Of a stretch of DNA of 7,041 nucleotides, positions 1-4,703 are shown piece after piece. Location: contig CAJTYM010000079.1 in assembly GCA_910583835.1 (NCBI GenBank), forward strand, positions 1 to 7,041, given 5' to 3'. The DNA is from an uncultured Lachnospiraceae bacterium. Its GTDB lineage: Bacteria > Bacillota > Clostridia > Lachnospirales > Lachnospiraceae. The notes under the pieces were generated by a model. That model did no database searches. It was not told where the DNA came from and was given only the letters and a program-made list of their open reading frames with translations. The position numbers and the translations under genes were made by a program. How positions within the stretch are numbered: the stretch's first letter is position 1; the number at the start of each line of letters is the position of its first letter.

Positions 1-93
1 TTCAGCGTAAAACCTGGTTATTTTATTGCGAAAAGTTTTTATTCCTCACCGCTGTCTCCAATCTATTTTTGAGGCTTAATATAAGAATACAAA
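1..93. other. Left edge, no gene seen
   Basis: I see no open frame with a ribosome site, no RNA gene and no repeat in this stretch. It lies downstream of the minus-strand terminator at 94-134, so it probably separates this gene group from whatever lies beyond the window. Confidence 0.4.
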
Positions 94-134
94 AACCCCT
101 GCAAATGGCATTCTCACACCATTTCACAGGGGTT
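94..134 (-). terminator. Rho-independent terminator
   Basis: The arms AACCCCTG (94-101) plus AAATGG (103-108) pair with CCATTT (119-124) plus CAGGGGTT (127-134). A small internal bulge and a 10-base loop separate them. Read on the minus strand, the hairpin is followed by TTTTTGTATTC. The plus-strand side has only GGGGTTCTTC and no proper T-run, so the direction is minus. It would end transcription coming from the right. Confidence 0.75.
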
Positions 135-309
135 CTTCATTCAAAATAAACAGGCAAACTTCGCCTTATGCGTTCATCTGTTATGCGAACTTTCCCTTTC
201 CCCCGTCCCAGCCGCATATCGCTGGAACTTTATATTTTACTGGCTTTGCAGTGATTTTTGACTGTTCTAAGACAGCGGTCTTTCAACCGTACCCCCCCCC
301 AAAAAAATT
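135..309. other. Intergenic stretch with homopolymer tract
   Basis: No convincing gene is present. A 33-residue minus-strand open frame (181-282) lacks a start codon and follows a stop, so it could be a leftover C-terminal tail. The plus strand carries C9 (292-300) directly followed by A7 (301-307). Two weak dyads are present: CCAGC/GCTGG around 210-227 and CTGT/ACAG around 258-273. Confidence 0.35.
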
Positions 310-453
310 TTATTTTGGTGGAAAATTGATTTTGCTTTCTAAAATTTCCAATTTCTGATTTTTAAAAATTGTGGGATAGCCATTTCCCATTTGGGGGAAT
401 TTGGGGTAAGGTTCTTCCCCCAACTTTATAAACTTCAACACATCTTTATCCAT
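310..453 (-). CDS. Doubtful 47-aa small protein
   Basis: A 47-codon frame opens at ATG 451-453 and closes at TAA 310-312. Its start reads MDKDVLKFIKLGEEPY. I do not recognise it. There is no good Shine-Dalgarno sequence before the ATG (the upstream bases are A-rich). The frame can be read upstream through further sense codons to a TGA about 20 bases past the Doc-remnant stop, so it may be a fragment of an older gene. It contains no Cys and no membrane segment. Two short G/C hairpins (384-399 and 401-423) fall inside it. A chance ORF is a real possibility. Confidence 0.2.
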   Translation of the reverse strand: MDKDVLKFIKLGEEPYPKFPQMGNGYPTIFKNQKLEILESKINFPPK

Positions 454-501
454 TACTTTTGTTTTAGAGATTTTATCGGAAGAAGTTCCAAATCATCTAG
501 T

Positions 502-811
502 TTACATCTGATAAACCAACAACCAATGTAAAATATCTTCGTATTGCATTCTGTCCGCCGCTACATCTAAGATTAAATCTAATAGCTCTTTCTGTGTATA
601 TTCCATCTCATAACCATTTAATGCAAAAAACATACATAGTATGACACTCCAGTCTTTTATCGCCATCTATCATTGCATGATTTTTAACCAGTCCACAACA
701 AAGTCTCGCTGCCATTGCCTGCATGATTGGATATAATTCTTCTCCACCATAATATTGGGAAGGACTTTCTAATGCAGATTCAAGCAGACCCATATCCCTA
801 ATCCCATCACT
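502..811 (-). pseudogene. Doc/Fic death-on-curing toxin remnant
   Basis: The Doc-like part reads SDGIRDMGLLESALESP at its left end. It continues through GGEELYP to the family signature HAMIDGDKR, a variant of HxFx(D/N)GNKR, the Fic/Doc active-site loop that transfers a phosphate or nucleotide to a target. The gene is broken twice. An in-frame TGA at 812-814 cuts off the expected N-terminal ~25 residues. A frameshift near 625-635, between HTM and FFALNGYE, moves the C-terminus to another frame, which then runs cleanly through NGYEMEYTQKELLDLI to VYQM and a TAA at 502-504. No Phd- or AbrB-like antitoxin gene lies upstream. Instead the 5' end abuts a flavodoxin remnant. The family call is firm, and the product should be inactive. 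Confidence 0.8.
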
Positions 812-1076
812 TCATCCTTTGTTTTTTGCCGCCTGCGCGGTCAGCGCTGCGGGTTGTTTTCTTTGTGAACTTCCTGCTTGTGGAATAGGAGATCTCGTAC
901 CCGGATAAGTTCTGTTTCTGTTTTCCGTACAAGAAAAATAAACCACCAATATGTCCAATGGTGCGCCCCCTCCCCATCCAGCCGCCTGGACGGAAATGCC
1001 TTTTCCTGCTGCCGCCCCCTACAAAAATAAGGGCTGCAAGAATGCATGCAGGCATCCGCTGTCTGAATATTTTCAT
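812..1076 (-). pseudogene. Exported flavodoxin remnant, frameshifted
   Basis: ATG 1074-1076 opens an export-type signal sequence (MKIFRQRMPACILAALIFV). After a shift into the next frame it continues with GKGISVQAAGW and then DILVVYFSCTEN, the first beta strand and phosphate loop of a flavodoxin (usual form VxYFSxTGNT). After TEN nothing recognisable follows, although short flavodoxin-like pieces can be read in the other two frames. The final frame ends at TGA 812-814, directly against the Doc remnant. It starts 20 bases after the stop of the intact Big_2-flavodoxin, so it was probably the next gene of the same transcript and a paralogue of it. Most of the FMN-binding fold is gone. The recognition depends on about 30 residues read across a frameshift. 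Confidence 0.55.
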
Positions 1077-1096
1077 GTTATCCTGCATTCCAGGCA

Positions 1097-1930
1097 CTAC
1101 GCCTTCACTTTTTTCAGCCATTTGTCAATTTTTTTCTTCAGGTTTTTATTTAAGACGTCATCCTCATACGCGCTCAGCGCCTGTGTCCGCTTCGAGCCTT
1201 TTGCAAGTCTCCCAAGCTCTGCGGCGCTGTCCCCTAACCCACTGCTGGCGCTCGTGCAAAATGGGATCAGCGTCTTCCCAGACCAGTCATAGCCTTCCAC
1301 AAACGTGCAGACGGCCCGCGGCGCAGACCCCCACCAGATGGGATACCCCACAACGACTTCATCATATTTTGCAAAATTCTTTATCCTGGTGGCAATCTCC
1401 GGCCGCGCATCGTCTTCCAATTCCTGCTCTGCCTGTTCCGTGCATTTGTCATAATCGGAAGGGTATGCTTTCTTCGTCCTGATTTGTACAATGTCCCCTC
1501 CTATCTGCTTATGGATGTAATCCGCAACTTTTTTCGTATTGCCTGACCTTGAGAAATATGCCACAAGGATTTTTTTGCCCGAAACTTTGACTTTACATTT
1601 CAGGGTAGTTTTCCCAATTTTCGCAGTTACCGTGGCATTGCCCTTTTTCTTTGCCGTGATGGTGGCTTTCTTTCCGTTTTTCTTGATGGAAGCCACTTTT
1701 TTATTGCTGACGGACCATTTGACAGAGCCGGAACCCCCTTTTACCGTCAGAGTGCGCTGCGCTCCCGGATTTAAGCTGTAGCTTTCCGCATTCAGCTTTG
1801 CTTTTCCCGCCGCATAAACTTCCCCGGATGGGACACTCAAAAGAATGCCGACCAAAAGTGAGAAAGCCGTTATCCCCAAAATACATTTTTTTATAATGAA
1901 ACGTAATAATTGTCTTTTTTCTGATTTCAT
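1097..1930 (-). CDS. Exported flavodoxin with N-terminal Big_2 domain
   Basis: The product is 277 aa. Residues 1-41 form a signal peptide: a basic start, a hydrophobic core FIIKKCILGITAFSLLVGIL and an A-rich end VYAAGKA. Residues about 44-117 are a Lys-rich bacterial Ig-like (Big_2) domain with the typical VASI..NG..ATITA..KGNATVTA pattern. Residues about 119-276 are a Flavodoxin_4-type domain: strand and FMN phosphate loop KILVAYFSRSGNT (120-132), YPIWWG (196-201) as an isoalloxazine-contact loop, and TSASSGLGDS (226-235). Flavodoxins bind FMN and carry one or two electrons. Here the export signal puts that activity outside the membrane, with the Ig domain as a likely surface anchor or spacer. 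GGAGG at 1940-1944 lies 9 bases before the ATG. The gene is complete, while its downstream neighbour is a broken flavodoxin and DUF4405 lies upstream. The domain calls are secure; the partner and the reaction are unknown. Confidence 0.88.
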   Translation of the reverse strand: MKSEKRQLLRFIIKKCILGITAFSLLVGILLSVPSGEVYAAGKAKLNAESYSLNPGAQRTLTVKGGSGSVKWSVSNKKVASIKKNGKKATITAKKKGNATVTAKIGKTTLKCKVKVSGKKILVAYFSRSGNTKKVADYIHKQIGGDIVQIRTKKAYPSDYDKCTEQAEQELEDDARPEIATRIKNFAKYDEVVVGYPIWWGSAPRAVCTFVEGYDWSGKTLIPFCTSASSGLGDSAAELGRLAKGSKRTQALSAYEDDVLNKNLKKKIDKWLKKVKA

Positions 1931-1951
1931 CCTTAATTTCCTCCATTCATG

Positions 1952-1981
1952 ATATAACTAAATTCACAAATTTGTTGTCAT
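1952..1981 (-). promoter_or_regulatory. Candidate promoter with palindrome
   Basis: ATGACA (1976-1981) and TTATAT (1952-1957) are 18 bases apart. The perfect palindrome ACAAATTTGT (1966-1975) sits directly beside the -35 element, where a repressor could bind. Initiation would fall about at 1945, leaving a leader of only about 15 bases that begins at the GGAGG ribosome site of the Big_2-flavodoxin. That tight fit weakens the call. Confidence 0.35.
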
Positions 1982-2006
1982 ATAGACAGCCGGCAAATCC
2001 CCACCC

Positions 2007-2050
2007 ATCCGTTCCCGGATTCATCCGGCAATCTTTGCCGCATTGCCGGA
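2007..2050. repeat. Cluster of overlapping CCGG dyads
   Basis: Three nested inverted repeats overlap here: ATCCG/CGGAT (2007-2020), CCGGAT/ATCCGG (2015-2028) and TCCGGCAA/TTGCCGGA (2024-2031 with 2043-2050). Only one can form at a time. The cluster lies at the dying end of the lipoprotein remnant, between DUF4405 and the Big_2-flavodoxin. There is no T-run on either side, so it is not a normal terminator. Confidence 0.5.
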
Positions 2051-2133
2051 AGTCTGTCCATTTCCTGTTTCGCCGCAGGCGGCAAGCGAAGCTGCCATAC
2101 AAATACAGAAAAGCAATACAAGCCCTCTTTCAT
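2021..2133 (-). pseudogene. Lipoprotein N-terminus remnant
   Basis: ATG 2131-2133 overlaps the TGA stop of DUF4405 (2130-2132) as ATGA, a translational-coupling arrangement. A GAGGG ribosome-site-like stretch lies 5' of it. The first codons read MKEGL. After a shift to the next frame the sequence becomes LLFCICMAASLAACGETGNG, a textbook lipoprotein signal with lipobox LAAC, followed by a Gly/Asn/Ser-rich linker. It stops at TGA 2021-2023, and no mature domain follows. The original gene was therefore a membrane-anchored exported protein made together with DUF4405. Its function cannot be told from what is left. Exported flavodoxins or cyclophilin-like proteins often start this way in such bacteria, but that is only a guess. 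Confidence 0.5.
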
Positions 2134-2807
2134 CGACTGCCCTCTTTCCTTTTCAATGGCTGTAATATTTTCCCCATATAATGGGAAATAAAAATACAAG
2201 TCCCCATCAAAGATAAGTACTCCAAATAAAACTGAATTTTAGCTTCCTCATAATCCATAAAGACAAATTCACTCTGTAAAAGCATATAAGTGGTAAAATC
2301 CCTCTTTACAAACACCCATAACCCATATAGCGCCACAGCAAGCCCCGCGCCAAAACTAAGATAACGGAAGCCATGGAAAGCTGCAGGGAATTTTCTCTTT
2401 ATCACACCCAGAACTACGTTCCAGTGCAACCCCAGATGCAGGCTCATCAGCAGAAACCCCCAGTATGAGCCTAAGATATGCAGACGCCTTGCGAATGCAA
2501 GCCCGCTTTCAATCGGTAAAAACGCAAATACATGACGGGACAGGACAATACCGCTGTACATCTGGGCAATCATGGAAAACAGCGTCAGCACATCAATTAC
2601 TGTCAGAAAAATCCGCATTGGAGGGTATTTCCCACGAAACAGGTTTTTGTGCCAGTTCCCATTCAGAATATGGTGGACCAGAAACAGGACAAACATCCCT
2701 GCTCCCACCCATTCATGGACCGTATCGCCCCAGAACTGGTATCCCATTAAAAACAGCAGGGCAGCCGTCATCAGCACATCAACGGCCATTTTTATTTTTC
2801 CTTTCAT
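2130..2807 (-). CDS. DUF4405 six-helix membrane protein
   Basis: The product is 225 aa with six hydrophobic segments, at about residues 8-24, 34-50, 64-85, 108-128, 148-168 and 193-213. The segment HEWVGAGMFVLFLVHHILNG (31-50) and the spacing of His in it fit the DUF4405 family. Further membrane-side histidines are H92, H110, H124 and H128. DUF4405 proteins resemble cytochrome b-type membrane subunits, so H31/H45 and H110/H124 could hold haem, but this is inference without structural proof. GGTGG (2814-2818) lies 6 bases before the ATG, a moderate ribosome site. The stop overlaps the start of the lipoprotein remnant, and the broken decarboxylase lies 32 bases upstream. The gene has no disruption, unlike its neighbours, which suggests that it is still used. 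A plausible role is passing electrons through the membrane to exported flavodoxins. Confidence 0.75.
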   Translation of the reverse strand: MKGKIKMAVDVLMTAALLFLMGYQFWGDTVHEWVGAGMFVLFLVHHILNGNWHKNLFRGKYPPMRIFLTVIDVLTLFSMIAQMYSGIVLSRHVFAFLPIESGLAFARRLHILGSYWGFLLMSLHLGLHWNVVLGVIKRKFPAAFHGFRYLSFGAGLAVALYGLWVFVKRDFTTYMLLQSEFVFMDYEEAKIQFYLEYLSLMGTCIFISHYMGKILQPLKRKEGSR

Positions 2808-2839
2808 TTTCGCCCACCGTCCTTTCTTATTTCAAGGTC

Positions 2840-3064
2840 TCATATAGGGAACAACATACTCTTTTCATGTGCCTCTTTTGCGTTCCCCACCGGTGTATCT
2901 TCCGTCCAGACCTCCTTCGCCATCCGAAAAGCCGCCCATACCTTCGGCCATCCTGCGTAAAATGCCGCATGGGTTAAAATCTCGGCAATCTCATCTAATG
3001 TAATACCCCCTCACATTCGGTTCGGCTGCAAATCATCGGAAGGCATTCCAAAAATGCTTCGCAT
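2840..3064 (-). pseudogene. Carboxymuconolactone decarboxylase-family remnant
   Basis: ATG 3062-3064 has a good ribosome site (GGAGG 3072-3076, spacing 7). The frame runs 75 codons to TGA 2840-2842 with one internal TGA at 3011-3013. Past that stop the sequence is the C-terminal half of a carboxymuconolactone decarboxylase/AhpD-like domain: GGITLDEIAEILTHAAFYAG, then WPKVWAAFRMAKEVW. Members are usually at least 100 aa. Here the first half, including the region that would hold a CxxC if this were an AhpD type, is missing and replaced by MRSIFGMPSDDLQPNRM. The gene is thus internally deleted as well as stopped. It starts 11 bases past the aldo/keto reductase stop, so it belonged to the same transcript. 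Such genes often sit beside aldo/keto reductases and flavodoxins in clostridia. Confidence 0.75.
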
Positions 3065-3078
3065 TTGCCTTCCTCCTA
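3050..3078 (-). repeat. 29-bp leader repeat, copy A
   Basis: It begins with the TAG stop of the aldo/keto reductase, then GGAGG, AAGGCAA and ATG, and ends in a T5 run. It matches copy B (4159-4187) at 27 of 29 positions. An AAATGC/GCATTT dyad with a 3-base loop spans the ATG in this copy and could hide the start codon. Confidence 0.7.
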
Positions 3079-4113
3079 TATTTTCTGGTTTCCCATTGAC
3101 CATACATGTTTCTCTTTTGCTGCCGAAGCCGTGTTCTGTGCCATGACGCCTACAAGGGCATGGGGAACATACAGTTCTTCCAGATATGCGACTTCCTCAT
3201 CCGTAAGGACAAAATCCACCGCCTTGGCAGCCCCTTCCGTATGATGCAGCTTTGTCGCCCCGACTACCGGAGCCGTCACCTTTGACAAAAGCCACGCAAG
3301 GGAAATTTCTGTCATGGATACGCCATGTTTTTCTGCCAGTTCCATCACACGCCCGATAATCATGCCGTCCTGCCCTGCAGTTGCATCATATTTGAATTTT
3401 GCATAGCTGTCCTCCTTAAGACGCTTTGAAGTCTCACCGGGAGCCTTTGACAGACGCCCGCCCGCTAATGCGCTATAAGGGGTCATGGCAATGTTATCTT
3501 CAGCACACAGCTTCGCCATCTCTCGTTCCTCCTCACGGAAAATCAGGTTATAATGCCCCTGGATGGAAACAAACTTTGCAAAGCCCTCCTTTTCCGCCAG
3601 CGCGTTCGCTTTTGCAAGCTGCCATGCAAAACAGTTGGAAATGCCGATATATCTCGCTTTTCCCTCCTTTACGATATTGTTCAATCCCTCCATGATGTCA
3701 TAAAGCGGCGTCTGGTAATCCCACATATGGTAAATGTATAAATCCACATAATCCATGCCGAGATTTTCAAGGCTCTTGTTTATCATGCGCTCGATATGCT
3801 GCTGGCCTGTAATCCCTTTTTCAATCTCATCCTGTGTGCGGGGCAGGAATTTTGTCGCCACAACCACCTCGTCACGCTTTGCGTAATCCCGCAATGCCCT
3901 TCCCAGGTATTGCTCGCTTGTGCCGCTCTGATAGCCGATTGCCGTGTCAAAGAAATTGACGCCCAATTCCAGGCCATGTTTTATAATCTCACGGGAATGT
4001 TCCTCGTCAAGCGTCCACGAATGCTGCCCATTGCCTGCATCGCCGAACCCCATGCACCCCATGCAGATACGGGATACGTTCAAATCTGAATTTCCTAACC
4101 TTGTATATTTCAT
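3076..4113 (-). CDS. Aldo/keto reductase
   Basis: The product is 345 aa. It is a TIM-barrel NAD(P)H-dependent oxidoreductase, expected in the cytoplasm, that reduces aldehydes or ketones to alcohols; the substrate is unknown. The catalytic tetrad is complete: D56 and Y61 in FFDTAIGYQSG, K88 in VATKFLP and H129 in YIYHMWD. Cofactor-binding pieces are YSALAGGRLSK (213-223) and VGATKLHHTEG (284-294). The N-terminal MKYTRLGNSDLNVSRICMG is typical of the YajO-like branch. I start at ATG 4111-4113 because AAAGGAG (4120-4126) precedes it by 6 bases and the family start aligns there. A longer frame reaching 4215 would add 34 non-family residues. The gene lies between a flavodoxin fragment 71 bases upstream and the decarboxylase remnant downstream. 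It looks intact. Confidence 0.93.
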   Translation of the reverse strand: MKYTRLGNSDLNVSRICMGCMGFGDAGNGQHSWTLDEEHSREIIKHGLELGVNFFDTAIGYQSGTSEQYLGRALRDYAKRDEVVVATKFLPRTQDEIEKGITGQQHIERMINKSLENLGMDYVDLYIYHMWDYQTPLYDIMEGLNNIVKEGKARYIGISNCFAWQLAKANALAEKEGFAKFVSIQGHYNLIFREEEREMAKLCAEDNIAMTPYSALAGGRLSKAPGETSKRLKEDSYAKFKYDATAGQDGMIIGRVMELAEKHGVSMTEISLAWLLSKVTAPVVGATKLHHTEGAAKAVDFVLTDEEVAYLEELYVPHALVGVMAQNTASAAKEKHVWSMGNQKI

Positions 4114-4158
4114 ATGCCGCTCCTTTCTTCTACTCCATCCGTTCCAGTGTTCCCACAA

Positions 4159-4187
4159 AAAAATGCTTCTCATTTGCCTTCTTCCTA
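4159..4187 (-). repeat. 29-bp leader repeat, copy B
   Basis: It begins at the TAG stop of the flavodoxin fragment and matches copy A (3050-3078) at 27 of 29 bases, including a start codon at the same place. In this copy the ATG opens a frame (MRSIFLWEHWNG...) that runs without a stop into the aldo/keto reductase. Outside the 29 bases the two copies diverge except for the shared context after a stop codon. Confidence 0.7.
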
Positions 4188-4435
4188 TTCTGTCTGCCCG
4201 ATGCTGCCAAGCCACTCTGACACCTCATCCTCCGCGCTGTCTGCCGCGGAATCGCCGACATGAAGCCCCTCAAGAACATCAGCCCCCATTTCAAGGCTCC
4301 CGATTGTTTCCGGCGTTCCTGAAAGGCCGCTTCCCCCGCTGGTGCAGAATGGGGCAACCGTTTTTCCCGTCAGGTCATAGGCGTCAAAAAAGGTGTACAG
4401 AATGCGCGGCATGTCTCCCCACCATATTGCGTGTC
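4185..4435 (-). pseudogene. Flavodoxin, C-terminal half only
   Basis: Recognisable flavodoxin begins at IWWGDMPRILYTFF and runs through the FMN-contact loop FCTSGGSGLSG to the C-terminus EWLGSIGQTE, ending at TAG 4185-4187. This corresponds to roughly the last 80 residues of a 150-160 residue domain and aligns with YPIWWGSAP...FCTSASSGLGDS of the Big_2-flavodoxin in this window. The N-terminal half with the phosphate-binding loop is absent. The open frame continues upstream to ATG 4527-4529, but those 30-odd residues are not flavodoxin and the ATG has no ribosome site. The expected GYP before IWWG reads GHA, so the break lies at about 4425-4435. The fragment cannot bind FMN normally. The upstream half was probably removed by a rearrangement or by integration of the element to the right. 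Confidence 0.8.
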
Positions 4436-4461
4436 CAGATTGATACAAATATTTTTCCAGT

Positions 4462-4470
4462 GCTATCGTT
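4462..4470 (+). repeat. GCTATCGTT motif, copy 1
   Basis: GCTATCGTT is followed by more T's (T5 in all). It has the same orientation as copies 2 and 4 and lies 77 bases before copy 2, just inside the broken end of the flavodoxin fragment. Confidence 0.5.
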
Positions 4471-4537
4471 TTTACATTTACTGCAAACGCCCGAAAATCA
4501 ACACTTTTCAAAAATGCAGATGCACCCATGCGTGGGC

Positions 4538-4547
4538 GGCTATCGTT
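4538..4547 (+). repeat. GGCTATCGTT motif, copy 2
   Basis: An exact GGCTATCGTT followed by further T's (T6 in all). It is complementary to the left arm of the terminator (4596-4605), so on a plus-strand RNA it could pair with that arm in place of copy 4. Confidence 0.6.
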
Positions 4548-4594
4548 TTTTGAATTGAAATTGCCGCACCTTCGATATTACATAGTGTAAAATT

Positions 4595-4635
4595 TAACGA
4601 TAGCCTATTTTTTAGAGAGGCTATCGTTATTTTTT
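4595..4635 (+). terminator. 12-bp hairpin with T6 tail
   Basis: TAACGATAGCCT (4595-4606) pairs perfectly with AGGCTATCGTTA (4618-4629) around an 11-base loop, followed on the plus strand by T6 (4630-4635). That is the form of a strong plus-strand terminator. On the minus strand the tail is only AAATTTTAC, so it would be weaker for the HEPN-like gene that ends 69 bases away. No plus-strand gene is seen upstream, which makes the orientation odd. Confidence 0.75.
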
Positions 4636-4703
4636 GCACCCAAATGACTACGATTATTTTTAATTGATAAAACATCCCCTATTTCCAAACCACTTCACTA
4701 TAT

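Larger units (their letters stand above)
4436..4703. other. Gene-free junction region with motif repeats
   Basis: This AT-rich stretch separates the flavodoxin fragment from the HEPN-like gene. Besides the GCTATCGTT motifs and the terminator listed separately, it holds the dyad TTACA-tag-TGTAA (4578-4590) and CCCA/TGGG around a TGCG loop (4525-4536). No gene with a ribosome site is seen on either strand. Confidence 0.5.

Noticed and set aside
181..282. 33-residue minus-strand C-terminal tail
   Set aside because: It has no start codon and directly follows a stop, and I recognise no family. It is too short to support as a gene.
951..1482. Plus-strand open frames of 113 and 174 codons
   Set aside because: They lie opposite the flavodoxin gene and its remnant, lack ribosome sites and have low-complexity, unlikely compositions.
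3011..3013. TGA in the decarboxylase remnant as selenocysteine
   Set aside because: It is not at a CxxC position of the AhpD fold, the N-terminal half of the domain is missing, and no selenocysteine-insertion hairpin is evident after it.
3076..4215. Aldo/keto reductase starting at 4215 (379 aa)
   Set aside because: The extra 34 residues are not family-like and overlap the end of the flavodoxin fragment. A strong ribosome site and the family N-terminus support 4113.
4185..4529. Flavodoxin fragment as a 114-aa gene starting at 4529
   Set aside because: There is no ribosome site at that ATG, and the first 30-odd residues do not belong to a flavodoxin fold.
3944..4558. Plus-strand 204-codon frame
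   Set aside because: It lies opposite the aldo/keto reductase and the flavodoxin fragment, whose minus-strand products are clearly real. It is rich in Pro, Cys and His, as expected of a shadow frame.
4462..4635. GCTATCGTT copies as a CRISPR array
   Set aside because: The unit is only 9-10 bases, one copy is inverted, spacing is uneven and no cas gene is in view.
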